From contig NZ_JAYGHW010000065.1 of the NCBI RefSeq assembly GCF_034932185.1, positions 76,929-140,928 on the forward strand: 64,000 bases of DNA, given 5' to 3'. How positions within the stretch are numbered: the stretch's first letter is position 1; the number at the start of each line of letters is the position of its first letter. This DNA is from Spirulina sp034932185 (lineage in GTDB: Bacteria > Cyanobacteriota > Cyanobacteriia > Cyanobacteriales > Spirulinaceae). Positions 17,442 to 25,223 of this stretch are shown here, piece after piece. A model generated the notes under the pieces. The model was not told the origin of the DNA and made no database searches. It saw nothing but the letters and a program-made list of their open reading frames with translations. Made by a program: the position numbers and the translations under genes.

Positions 17442-18977
17442 AAGAAGCCTGTGGTGGATGAAGTGGGTCACTTGTGGGTGGGATTGTTCTACGAAATGCT
17501 GATCTAACTCGGTTTGCAATAGGTCTCGTAATTCGGGAAACCGGCCTAAAATCACCTGCTCCGGTTGATATTTCGCCATCAGATCCGCCAACCATGCCGC
17601 CGTAATTTGCCCTGAGGCAATGCGCTTACGGGAAATCATCGCCAATTCTGGCGGCACGTTCAGCCCCCCATGGGCCGCATAGATGGGCAAATCCGTCAGC
17701 AACCAATGGGTTTGGGATTGATAATTCTGTACTTCTTGAAAAACGAGATGATGGGCGGCGGTTTCGCGGGCAAAAACTTGGTTTTGGTGTTGGATGAGAG
17801 CCAATTTAACAGGGGTGGCCAGGAGGAGGAAAAGCAACGTCCAACCGAGGGGGGATTGCCATTGTTTACGCCGCCGCCAGTTTTGAGCCATAGCCTCCAG
17901 GCCAAAGGCCGCTAACCAACAGAGGGGAATGGAAATGAGCAAATAGTGGTGATACCAGAGGGGTTTATGGTTGATGAGGAGGAGCGTGATCGTGGCTAAC
18001 CAAATCAGGGGTAAGCCGCGATGGGATTGAACACCTTTCCACCCCAAGGCCCCAATCCCCCAAATTGCCAGCACGCCATAATCTAAATCCTGCACATAAA
18101 ACACCAACACATCCCGCCAACTGATTTCATTGACAAAGACGGATTTGACATCATCGCTGACATGAAATTGCCAAAAGTCACCCCAATGGGCGATCGCTCC
18201 GGAGGTGAAAGCGATGGTGATCCAGCCAGTGGCAAGGGCAAGGAGAAAGAGGGATCCCCCCCAGCCCCCCTTAAAAAGGGGGGAGAGTTGGGGATTGTGG
18301 GATTCTTTCTGGCCTTCTTTAACAAGGGGGGTTTTGGCGGGTAGGAACCAGAAGAGGGCCAAGATGGGGATTAGGAAGAGGGTGTACATCTTGATTTGCA
18401 TGGATACGGCCAGGGCTAGGCCGGAAAGGAGGGCTAGGCCGGCCTGTTGATGGGGTAAGCGTCCCTGGGCAGCAATCAAGGCATAGATGGCCAACATCGC
18501 TAAGGTTAAGCTGGGTAGGCCAATCATGGCTGATACCGTGAGGCGAAGAAAGTTGCAGGAGAGGATTAAGCAACCTGTGGCGATGAGGGCGGCGCGATCG
18601 CTCACCGTCAATCGCACCACTTGGGCAAAGGCCCAAACTAATACCGTGGCAAACAGCAGGGAGAGCGATCGCCCCACCACCACCACATTCTCAAACCCCC
18701 ACCCCTGCCAAAACCGCAGCCAATGGCTGAGGATGACCACAAAAACCGGGGGCTGATCCGTCCAAATCTCCCCATAGAGGGCATAGCCTTGGCTATAGAG
18801 TTGAGCTTGAGAAAAGCTTAAACCTTCATCGGTATCAAATTGAAAGGTTGAGGAAAAAGGCATCAGCCAGAGGGCGATCGCCATAAAGGCTAAGGGTAAA
18901 CCGAGATGAAAAATCCAAGGTTGCCACCGAATCGGGCGAATTGCCCCCAGGGTAGAATTTGCCACACCAAACACCAA
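17427..18977 (-). CDS. GT39-like membrane glycosyltransferase
   Basis: 516 residues with about 10 membrane segments and the acidic first-loop motif FDTDEG (about 47-52) plus YSQGYALYGEIW, typical of the dolichol/undecaprenyl-phosphate-mannose type (ArnT/PMT-like, GT-C fold) enzymes that move sugars from lipid carriers outside the membrane. Acceptor unknown. Residues about 215-242 (PLVKEG ... LFKGGWGG) are a translated interspersed repeat inserted in frame between two membrane helices. The start is uncertain: TTG at 18977 or GTG at 18974; no ATG is close. The C-terminus runs into a tandem array. Confidence 0.75.
   Translation of the reverse strand: MVFGVANSTLGAIRPIRWQPWIFHLGLPLAFMAIALWLMPFSSTFQFDTDEGLSFSQAQLYSQGYALYGEIWTDQPPVFVVILSHWLRFWQGWGFENVVVVGRSLSLLFATVLVWAFAQVVRLTVSDRAALIATGCLILSCNFLRLTVSAMIGLPSLTLAMLAIYALIAAQGRLPHQQAGLALLSGLALAVSMQIKMYTLFLIPILALFWFLPAKTPLVKEGQKESHNPQLSPLFKGGWGGSLFLLALATGWITIAFTSGAIAHWGDFWQFHVSDDVKSVFVNEISWRDVLVFYVQDLDYGVLAIWGIGALGWKGVQSHRGLPLIWLATITLLLINHKPLWYHHYLLISIPLCWLAAFGLEAMAQNWRRRKQWQSPLGWTLLFLLLATPVKLALIQHQNQVFARETAAHHLVFQEVQNYQSQTHWLLTDLPIYAAHGGLNVPPELAMISRKRIASGQITAAWLADLMAKYQPEQVILGRFPELRDLLQTELDQHFVEQSHPQVTHFIHHRLLKDEG
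18252..18335 (-). repeat. interspersed repeat B inside a coding region
   Basis: The element pairs CCCCCCTTGTTAAAG with CCCCCTTTTTAAGGGGGG and is related to copies at 26590 and 32010. Here it is 84 bases long and keeps the frame of the membrane glycosyltransferase. Confidence 0.75.
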
Positions 18978-19049
18978 AAAACTTAGCCCTTACTGTAATA
19001 CAGTTTGGCTAAGATAATGGTTGATCGCCGTTTCATCTGAGCTTATGTT

Positions 19050-19466
19050 TTAGGCTTTTGTGGTGAACTCAAAGGGATTGAGTAGTTCAACACCAAACGA
19101 GGAAAAATCAGCAATGTTGCGGGTCACAACAGTAAGGCTATTCACTTGGGCGATCGCTGCAATCATCGCATCCTCATAAAGAGTGTTTGACTTTCGGTGC
19201 ATGAATTTTGCCCAGCAACGAAATGCTGGCCCATCCATCGGTAAAACGTTGTAGGAAGCGGCCACGAGATCTAGCCACGCCTCAATTTCCCCAGCCTTCT
19301 CTACATCCTGCTCACGGGTCAGTTCAATGCCCGCCTGAATCTCGCCCAGCGTTACCGTAGCTAAGTAGAGGCTGGAGTCGTCTACAGACTTCAGCCACTC
19401 GATAACAGCACCATGGGGCCGTGGTCTGCGAAGCTCAGAGACAACATTGGTATCGAGCAGGTACAT
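19050..19466 (-). CDS. vapC: PIN-domain toxin, VapC/FitB type
   Basis: 138 residues forming a complete PIN domain, expected to be a Mg-dependent ribonuclease toxin. Active-site acids are present at Asp5 (LLDTN), Glu42 (LGEIQ), Asp99 (YEDAMIA) and Asp120 (NIADF). The start is ATG 19466, eight bases after the stop of the antitoxin gene, the normal two-gene arrangement. The pair sits between a glycosyltransferase gene and a histidine kinase gene without visible integration signs. Confidence 0.88.
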   Translation of the reverse strand: MYLLDTNVVSELRRPRPHGAVIEWLKSVDDSSLYLATVTLGEIQAGIELTREQDVEKAGEIEAWLDLVAASYNVLPMDGPAFRCWAKFMHRKSNTLYEDAMIAAIAQVNSLTVVTRNIADFSSFGVELLNPFEFTTKA

Positions 19467-19474
19467 GGGCGTTA

Positions 19475-19729
19475 TTAGAGAGCGACTGCTTGGCGGCGTT
19501 GGGCTTTGCCGCGATCAGGAACCAAGCTGTCAGTGCGGGCCGAGTCGGCAAGGAGCAATTGCTTGAGAGAAGGGCGGGCCGCCGCCTGAAGCCGTCGCCA
19601 CTCATCAATAGGAACCAATACAGCAGTTTCAGTACCCTGGTGAGTTAGCACCTGTGGGCCTTCACTCACGCAAGCGTCCAGCAACTCACTAAAGCGGGCT
19701 TTCGCGTCCTGAACGGGCCAAATCTGCAT
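19475..19729 (-). CDS. Phd/YefM-family antitoxin
   Basis: 84 residues beginning MQIWPVQDAKARFSELLD, the characteristic N-terminal DNA-binding part of Phd/YefM antitoxins, followed by VLTHQGTETAVLVPIDEW. The C-terminal tail, rich in Arg and Leu, should wrap the toxin. It precedes the PIN toxin gene by eight bases and likely represses the shared promoter in the 19730-19793 region, where the AT-rich TCTAAATTCTAATCTAGAT could be an operator. Confidence 0.85.
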   Translation of the reverse strand: MQIWPVQDAKARFSELLDACVSEGPQVLTHQGTETAVLVPIDEWRRLQAAARPSLKQLLLADSARTDSLVPDRGKAQRRQAVAL

Positions 19730-19793
19730 AGGCTAGTCCTCATATCGATCTAAATTCTAATCTAGATGGCGGCAATCTCTCACGTTACCGCAA

Positions 19794-21044
19794 TTAACAG
19801 GGAATGGTGGCGCGGATCGTGCAACCTTGGCCCGGTGCGGTGATTAATGTGAATTGACCGCCGATCGCCTCAATGCGATCGCGCATACTTTGTAAACCGA
19901 ACCCTGTGGTATTTTGTGCAGGATCAAACCCGCAACCGTTATCCACCAAAACTAAAGCGATCTGCGTTAGTTTGCCCATCGCCCCCGGCGTGATCTTCAG
20001 CGTCAGCTTAACCGCCGTTGCCCCACTATAGCGGGTGATATTCGTTAAACCCTCTTGGATTAAACGGTAGAGGGCGGTGCTGATTTCCGCTGGCAGAGAG
20101 ACGGGGAGATTGATTTCAGGATTAACGACGATTTGCGTCGTCGTGGTGAATTGATCGAGTAAAGTTTGCACCGCTTGGGAGAGCGATCGCCCCTGGAGGG
20201 GACTGGTTTGCAACGATGCCACCGATTGACGCACATCCCGCAGCGCATCCTTGCCCAATTGGCGGGCGGCGTTGAGGTGGGTTTCCCCCTGCTGCCAATT
20301 TTGCTGTTTCCAGCAGAGGACGGCATTTTCTAACTGAATACTTTGGGCCGTGAGGGAATGGCCAACGGAATCATGCATTTCCCGAGCGATGCGGCTGCGT
20401 TCCTGTAACATCGCTTGATTTTCAATTAACAGCGCATAGCGGCGAAGACGGCGATTGGCTGCAATCAGGGCTTGGCGGCTTTCCCGTTCCGATAATACTG
20501 CCCCCACCAAGAGCAGGACGAAAATCAGCACCAAGCCAAACAGCAGCGCCGAGTTGATCATTAAATTGAGTAAAAATTGCTGTTGCTGGCTAGCATCAAG
20601 GGATCCCATGCCTCGACCATGTTCCGCAAAATGCCGAATTCGCATCCACAGCACGATCAGAAAAGAACCATAGGCCCAGAGCGCGGTGATAATTCGCCCC
20701 CGCCAGGGGAATAAAATACAGGCCCGCAACACCACCACCAAGAGTAAGGCGGAAAAAACCGTATTGCCCCGCCCCCCCACCGACACCGCCAGCCAACTGA
20801 TGCTAAATCCAGCGATCGTGTAAAGGATCGCAACCCCTTGGGAACCGATGGGCAACCTCAGGCCCAACCCTCCCAGGAGGGCAATGCACCCCAATACCGC
20901 AAGGGGAATATTGTGGGGATCCACCGCCATCATGGGCGGGCGGGGCCGATGGATAGACAGGGCCGCAATCATGGCAATGCCCAACAAAATCCACTCCAAA
21001 TAGAGCAAAAGCCGAAAAGACCGTTCCTGAAGGCGATCGCCCAT
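19794..21044 (-). CDS. membrane sensor histidine kinase, NarL-partner (HisKA_3) type
   Basis: 416 residues. Five or so membrane helices (about 15-165) form an integral sensor without a large periplasmic domain. A short coiled coil is followed by the HisKA_3 phosphoacceptor region with EMHDSVGHSL (His about 223) and an HATPase_c domain with DNGCGFDP and GFGLQSMRDR. Kinases of this class pass phosphate to NarL/LuxR response regulators, but none is encoded nearby. The start is ATG 21044, with GTG six bases upstream as alternative. It is divergent from the Crp-family regulator gene, sharing a 160-base promoter region. Confidence 0.87.
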   Translation of the reverse strand: MGDRLQERSFRLLLYLEWILLGIAMIAALSIHRPRPPMMAVDPHNIPLAVLGCIALLGGLGLRLPIGSQGVAILYTIAGFSISWLAVSVGGRGNTVFSALLLVVVLRACILFPWRGRIITALWAYGSFLIVLWMRIRHFAEHGRGMGSLDASQQQQFLLNLMINSALLFGLVLIFVLLLVGAVLSERESRQALIAANRRLRRYALLIENQAMLQERSRIAREMHDSVGHSLTAQSIQLENAVLCWKQQNWQQGETHLNAARQLGKDALRDVRQSVASLQTSPLQGRSLSQAVQTLLDQFTTTTQIVVNPEINLPVSLPAEISTALYRLIQEGLTNITRYSGATAVKLTLKITPGAMGKLTQIALVLVDNGCGFDPAQNTTGFGLQSMRDRIEAIGGQFTLITAPGQGCTIRATIPC

Positions 21045-21205
21045 CCTCACCTCAAAGTTGCCCTGGTTCTATCCCTTTATCATAGTCCAGCCCTTCCTCA
21101 GACTCCGCGTTAGGCCAACCTAGGGAGCAACACCACCCCCGTTAACCCGCAAACCCCACCATCCCATCTGATAAGATTGAGGCAATTTCACACTGACAAC
21201 CATTC

Positions 21206-21889
21206 ATGGAGATCAAGGCTTTTAGCGAGCTTTTCCCCCTTTTCAACACTGCCAGCCCCGAAACCCTCGAATGGCTCCTTTCCGTGGCCGTCAAGCATAG
21301 CTACCCCAGAGACCGCGCTGTGCTGATGGAAGATGCCTGGGGCAATGCGGTTTATTTCATTGTCTCCGGCTGGGTGAAGGTGCGGCGCTTATCGGGGGAA
21401 AGTGCGATTACGCTGGCGGTGATGGGCCGGGGGGATTTTTTTGGGGAGATGGCAATTTTAGATGAGTCGCCCCGCTCAACGGATGTGGTGGCCCTCTGCC
21501 CGGTGGAGTTACTGAGTGTTTCCGCCCAACGGTTTATTCAAACCCTGTTTAAAGATCCCCAATTGCATCATCGAATGTTGCAATTGATGGTGCAACGGCT
21601 CCGTTATTCCAATGTCCGGTTTCAATTGCGCAACCAACCCCCAGCGATTAAGCTGGCGAAAATGTTGGTGATGTTGGCGGAGCATTACGGCCAACCGACG
21701 GCAAAGGGGACGGAAATTTTAATGATTCCCGATGAGGATCTGGCGCAGATTTCCGATATTACCGCCGAAGAGGTGCGCAAAATTATTGAAAAACTCCACA
21801 GTAAAAGCTGGGTGGAAATTGATCCCCAACAGCGATCGCTCTGTATTGTCAACCTCAAGCAGTTGAGCCATCTGGCGGGGCGGGTGTAA
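21206..21889 (+). CDS. Crp/Fnr-family transcriptional regulator
   Basis: 227 residues. The N-terminal cyclic-nucleotide-binding-like domain (about 10-125) contains GDFFGEMAIL and a following RSTDVVAL. The PRSTDV context resembles cAMP-type pockets, but ligand binding is not shown. A C-terminal winged helix (about 150-220) has DEDLAQISDITAEEVRKII as the helix-turn-helix. It lacks the NtcA-specific residues I would expect, so it is another family member. Its 3' end overlaps the convergent PqqD-family gene by 35 bases. It is divergent from the histidine kinase gene. Confidence 0.85.
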   Translation: MEIKAFSELFPLFNTASPETLEWLLSVAVKHSYPRDRAVLMEDAWGNAVYFIVSGWVKVRRLSGESAITLAVMGRGDFFGEMAILDESPRSTDVVALCPVELLSVSAQRFIQTLFKDPQLHHRMLQLMVQRLRYSNVRFQLRNQPPAIKLAKMLVMLAEHYGQPTAKGTEILMIPDEDLAQISDITAEEVRKIIEKLHSKSWVEIDPQQRSLCIVNLKQLSHLAGRV

Positions 21890-22163
21890 TCGTGATCAGT
21901 CCGTGGGTTTGCAGGTCGCTGATCAGTTTCAGGAGGTCTTGGCTGAGGTGTTCCGGCTCGACTTCGTATTCTGCAAGGAGTTGGGCTTGGGCGATCGCCA
22001 CTGAATCCGACTCATTCAACACCGCAATCATCCTTGTGCCAATGTCATCGAGGCCGAAATATTCCTCACTGTTGAGGTTGAGGAGGACAGATTCCCCCGC
22101 GAGTTCTTGGATGAGAACATCGGGGGCGAGGGTGATGCGATCGCCAAGGGCAATAGAGGACAT
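21855..22163 (-). CDS. PqqD-family peptide-recognition protein
   Basis: 102 residues with the PqqD/RRE pattern: LAPDVLIQEL, then VLLNLNSEEYFGLDDIGTRM and a helical C-terminus. Such domains bind leader peptides of ribosomally made, modified peptides; in lasso peptide systems the B1 protein is of this type. The start overlaps the stop of the RuvX-like gene (TAATG), so it is translationally coupled to it. A lasso-B2-like gene lies 1.5 kb away at 23693. No precursor or cyclase gene is visible. The last residues are encoded opposite the Crp-family gene. Confidence 0.75.
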   Translation of the reverse strand: MSSIALGDRITLAPDVLIQELAGESVLLNLNSEEYFGLDDIGTRMIAVLNESDSVAIAQAQLLAEYEVEPEHLSQDLLKLISDLQTHGLITITPAPPDGSTA

Positions 22164-22555
22164 TAGGGGTTTAAGTAGCGTTCGATTAACAGAATAGCGA
22201 CGATATCATCCACCGGCCGAGGAGGGAGACGCATCCCTTGGGGAATGAGGCGGGCTAACCCTTGGGGGGGGAACATTTGCCAATAGCGATCGCGGGCTTC
22301 GAGGCTGCTGTTGCGCTCATTGACAAAGTTTAAGGGGATATCGGCAGGAAACAGGGGTTTTACCTCAGCAGCCCATTGTTGGGCGGTGGTTTGGTTGCCC
22401 ATGACGATCTGGGTGATGGCGTAATCTTGTTGGAGTTGGGTGAGGATTTGAGGAACATCATCCCGGTTCACCACCTGATACCATTGGGGCGTACCGTCGG
22501 GATAGGCGATCGCCACCCCACATTTATCCCGACCGGGATCAAAGCCGAGAATCAT
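22163..22555 (-). CDS. RuvX/YqgF-family resolvase-like protein
   Basis: 130 residues with an RNase H-like fold: Asp6 in GFDPGRD, Glu80 in NERNSS (family norm is DER) and Asp116/117 in VDDIVA make up the acidic site. YqgF proteins process pre-16S rRNA ends; the cyanobacterial family has divergent paralogs and this looks like one, with a shorter start and CGVAIAY in place of the usual GVALSD pattern. It sits in a three-gene minus-strand operon: it begins right after the stop of the upstream unknown gene (22556) and overlaps the PqqD gene by one base. Confidence 0.7.
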   Translation of the reverse strand: MILGFDPGRDKCGVAIAYPDGTPQWYQVVNRDDVPQILTQLQQDYAITQIVMGNQTTAQQWAAEVKPLFPADIPLNFVNERNSSLEARDRYWQMFPPQGLARLIPQGMRLPPRPVDDIVAILLIERYLNP

Positions 22556-22948
22556 TTAAGGTTTTGCCTCCGGCTCAATGGGTTCAAAGGCTTGGCAAAA
22601 TTCCCCTAGGCCCGCTTTTAAAACATAGAGCACAACGGGAGTCGCCAAAGCAGCGGGGATCAGTTCAGAACTGGCCACAGCAATAATTGTTTTTTCAATG
22701 GCCCCCGTTTCAAGATTTTGACGGGGGATCGCTTGGCAAATCACCGCCCGACAACGTTTGGCTAAATCGGCGAGCCATTCGCCGTTATCTTCTTGGGGTT
22801 GTTGCCCAGCCCGGATCGCGAGGGAAATGGTGGCATCGGCTAAATTGCCCTCACAGTCTTCAATTTCCGTCAGCGCTTTCAGGGCCGGCGGATAGTTACT
22901 CAGTTGGGCGCGAAACTGTTCGATTTCGTCGGGGGAAAGGGTGGCCAT
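22556..22948 (-). CDS. conserved cyanobacterial protein of unknown function
   Basis: 130 residues from ATG 22948 (MATLSPDEIEQF). The frame extends upstream to 23011 but overlaps the divergent promoter region and is less likely. The product is mostly helical, acidic at both ends (SPDEIEQFRAQ; AFEPIEPEAKP), with a hydrophobic stretch IPAALATPVVLYVLKAGLG near 100-118. I do not recognise a domain. Its stop abuts the RuvX-like start (TAAATG), so it is first in that operon, and it is divergent from the nanE-like gene. Confidence 0.65.
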   Translation of the reverse strand: MATLSPDEIEQFRAQLSNYPPALKALTEIEDCEGNLADATISLAIRAGQQPQEDNGEWLADLAKRCRAVICQAIPRQNLETGAIEKTIIAVASSELIPAALATPVVLYVLKAGLGEFCQAFEPIEPEAKP

Positions 22949-23012
22949 CGTGGAGTATCGTGAAATTTCGAGCAAAATATGTTTGCAAACCATATCTATC
23001 AAAGATAGCACT

Positions 23013-23696
23013 ATGCTTTCAGCCCTTCGCCATCAGTTAATTGTCTCTTGCCAAGCGCCAGCAGATTCACCCCTGCATCAACCGGAAATGATTGCGGCGA
23101 TCGCCGCCGCCACAGTCAACCAAGGGGCAGCGGGGGTACGCATTGATACGCCGGCCCATATCCGGGCGGTGCGCCAACGTTTACCCGAAATCCCGATCAT
23201 TGGCTTATGGAAGCAGGTGCTCCCCGATTATCCGGTGTATATTACGCCCCGGATCGAAGATGCGATCGCCGTCATTGAGGCGGGGGCGGATATTGTCGCC
23301 ATTGATGCCACGGAGCGCGATAGGTGCGCTAGCGCGGATCGCCCTGTACCCTTGGGGGAATTGATTCAAGCCATCCATGACCGGGGTAAGTTAGTGATGG
23401 CAGATATTGATAGTTTAAGCAGTGCCGCCCAAGCCGTGGCCCTAGGGGCGGATCTTGTCGGCACAACGCTCTACGGCTATACAGAACTCACCCACAACCA
23501 AGCCCCCCCCGCTTGGGAGTTATTAGGGGAAATTGCCGCCCAATTGGATACCTTCACGATCTGTGAGGGGGGAGTAGCAACACCGGAAATGGTGTGCCGG
23601 GCCTTGAATAATGGTGCGGATGCGGTGGTGGTGGGGACAGCAATCACGGGGATTGATCTGCGCACCCAAGCCTTTTTAGCGGGTTTGCAGCGATGA
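23013..23696 (+). CDS. NanE-like N-acylglucosamine-6-phosphate 2-epimerase
   Basis: 227 residues, a TIM-barrel close to NanE, which converts ManNAc-6-P to GlcNAc-6-P. Visible landmarks are IVSCQAP at the start, GAAGVRIDTPAHI, IGLWKQ, ADIVAIDATER, MADIDS and ADAVVVGTAITG with a phosphate-binding glycine loop. The start is ATG 23013; the longer frame runs into the divergent promoter. Residues CASADR near 107-112 are an 18-base insertion splitting a HIP1 site (see repeat entry). The gene ends overlapping the next by four bases (ATGA), so both are co-translated. Confidence 0.8.
   Translation: MLSALRHQLIVSCQAPADSPLHQPEMIAAIAAATVNQGAAGVRIDTPAHIRAVRQRLPEIPIIGLWKQVLPDYPVYITPRIEDAIAVIEAGADIVAIDATERDRCASADRPVPLGELIQAIHDRGKLVMADIDSLSSAAQAVALGADLVGTTLYGYTELTHNQAPPAWELLGEIAAQLDTFTICEGGVATPEMVCRALNNGADAVVVGTAITGIDLRTQAFLAGLQR
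23317..23342 (+). repeat. split-HIP1 mini-insert, copy 2, inside the nanE-like gene
   Basis: GCGATAGGTGCGCTAGCGCG followed by GATCGC. Removing 18 bases restores GCGATCGC and the sequence ERDRPVP. The core GCGCTAGCGC is a palindrome. The other copy is at 8312. Confidence 0.75.
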
Positions 23697-24133
23697 ACTG
23701 GGGGAGCAAGGGGCGCAGCCTACGGCGTTTATCCTCGCAGGATTGGCGCTGGTTCTGCCTAGCCTATGGGTTGTTGCCGCTCATTGCATTGTTATTACAA
23801 CAGCGGGGATTGCGCCGCACCCAAAACCTATTAACCCGCTATCCCCTCCCCAAGGTGGAGCGGCGGATTGCTGTGAAGCGGTTGGCGGCCATGGTAATGC
23901 TGGCGGATCGCTATAGTCGCCCTTGGAGTAATTGCCTGAGGCGATCGCTCCTCCTTCTCTATCTCCTCCAACGCTACGGGATCACCGCATCGTTAAAAAT
24001 CGGGATGCGCCGCCATCGGGGTGTGATGGAGAGTCATGCTTGGGTGGAATGGGAGGGGAAGGTGTTAGGCGATCGCGCTGATCTGGTGGAGACGTATCAA
24101 ACCTTTCAATCTCCCGAATCCAGGAAGAATTAA
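23693..24133 (+). CDS. transglutaminase-like protein of the lasso peptide B2 type
   Basis: 146 residues resembling the C-terminal protease domain of McjB (lasso B2). The catalytic triad can be placed at Cys81 (SNCLRRSLLL), His115 (SHAWVEW) and Asp127 (GKVLGD). An N-terminal basic and hydrophobic helix (about 20-40) precedes the domain. In lasso systems B2 cleaves the leader peptide bound by a PqqD-like B1. Here it is coupled to the nanE-like gene by ATGA, and a PqqD-family gene is close by on the other strand. Many stand-alone cyanobacterial homologs exist, so a lasso role is unproven. Confidence 0.72.
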   Translation: MNWGSKGRSLRRLSSQDWRWFCLAYGLLPLIALLLQQRGLRRTQNLLTRYPLPKVERRIAVKRLAAMVMLADRYSRPWSNCLRRSLLLLYLLQRYGITASLKIGMRRHRGVMESHAWVEWEGKVLGDRADLVETYQTFQSPESRKN

Positions 24134-24143
24134 ACGCCAGCAT

Positions 24144-24929
24144 TTAGCTTTCGGGGTCAATGCCCAACGCTCTCAGTTGTGCGGCTAATCGTTCGGCCCT
24201 TTGAGCCACTTGTTCCGCTCGTTGGCGTTCTAAGGCAGCTCGTTGATCTGCTTGTTCGGCTCGTCGGCGTTCCAGAGCAGCTTGTTGGCGTTCCAGTTCC
24301 GCCCGTTGATCCGCTTGTTCAGCCCGTTGGCGTTCCAGTTCCGCCCGTTGATTTGCTTGCTCTGCCCTTTGCTCTAACGCCAAAAAGCTCAGGAAGGGTC
24401 GCCCATCGGGACGATACAGTTCTAACGTGGTGGCAGTGACCACAAAACGAATACCTAAACGGGGACTTGTCCAGTTGTGGATGGCTTCAATGGGCCGCAA
24501 TCCTTCTACAGTACGATACAGACCATGTAAATCATTGCGGTTCGGGTCGTAAAGATAATATTCCTCCACCCCGTAATCCTCATAAAATTGCTGCTTTTTG
24601 CTCATTTCCGCCAGACGATTGCCGGGGGAAAGGATTTCAAAGACGACTTGTGGGGCAATATTGTCCTCTTCCCACTGTTTATAGGAGCCTCGCTCTCCCT
24701 TGGGGCGACCAAAGGCCACTAACGCATCGGGGGCGACACGGATTTCCGGGTGTCCTTCCACCGGATACCAGAGTAAATCTCCCGCCACAAAAACATCCGG
24801 TTGATCCGCAAAGAGCAGTTCTAGATTTTCTTTGATCAGGACAATCCAGCGAAATTGGAGGGTATTGTCTGCCATTGGCTGACCATCACTGTTGGGGTAG
24901 AGTATCTCACAATCCAAGGAAAGGGTCAT
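24144..24929 (-). CDS. Uma2-family (DUF820) nuclease-fold protein with coiled-coil tail
   Basis: 261 residues. The first 190 are a Uma2 domain of the PD-(D/E)XK fold: VAPDALVAF, VVFEILSPGN and YLYDPNRNDL carry the expected acidic positions. The family is greatly expanded in cyanobacteria and its function is uncertain. From about 190 to 250 the chain is a tandem heptad-like repeat of QRAEQADQRAELER type, a long charged coiled coil encoded by near-identical 21-base and 42-base units. It ends ten bases after the convergent B2-like gene. Confidence 0.85.
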   Translation of the reverse strand: MTLSLDCEILYPNSDGQPMADNTLQFRWIVLIKENLELLFADQPDVFVAGDLLWYPVEGHPEIRVAPDALVAFGRPKGERGSYKQWEEDNIAPQVVFEILSPGNRLAEMSKKQQFYEDYGVEEYYLYDPNRNDLHGLYRTVEGLRPIEAIHNWTSPRLGIRFVVTATTLELYRPDGRPFLSFLALEQRAEQANQRAELERQRAEQADQRAELERQQAALERRRAEQADQRAALERQRAEQVAQRAERLAAQLRALGIDPES

Positions 24930-24988
24930 AGCGATGATCTCCGCTGGGTGAGGGGAATCGTTTTTTTAGTTTAGCAAACCCAACTCCT

Positions 24989-25219
24989 TCAATCCACTTG
25001 GAAGGGGGCAACCAAGGGAGCAGACTCCCCAGGGGATGGAGGTTGAGCGGCCTGACATTGACCCCGCAGGCCCAACAGGGCGATGCCAAAACCGATGCCA
25101 ATGCCAGTTCCCAATAGCCAAGCATGGGAAGCATCAAGGGAGAGGATGAGGCGGCGATCGCCACTATAAACTTGGATCGACCAGCCTTCGGAACGGACGG
25201 AATTTTGAAGTTTCTGCAT
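24989..25219 (-). CDS. small single-pass membrane protein
   Basis: 76 residues from ATG 25219 (MQKLQNSVR). A polar N-terminal half containing WSIQVYSGDRRLILSL is followed by one membrane helix (about 34-52, rich in Gly: GTGIGIGFGIALLG) and a Pro-rich tail. Similar small proteins occur in other cyanobacteria, but I know no function. It starts four bases after the stop of the Mo-nitrogenase-C-like gene and is probably co-transcribed with it. Confidence 0.65.
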   Translation of the reverse strand: MQKLQNSVRSEGWSIQVYSGDRRLILSLDASHAWLLGTGIGIGFGIALLGLRGQCQAAQPPSPGESAPLVAPFQVD

Positions 25220-25223
25220 GGTT

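Noticed and set aside
21855..24133. Complete lasso peptide gene cluster
   Set aside because: No cyclase and no precursor with a leader could be found between or beside the PqqD-like and B2-like genes.
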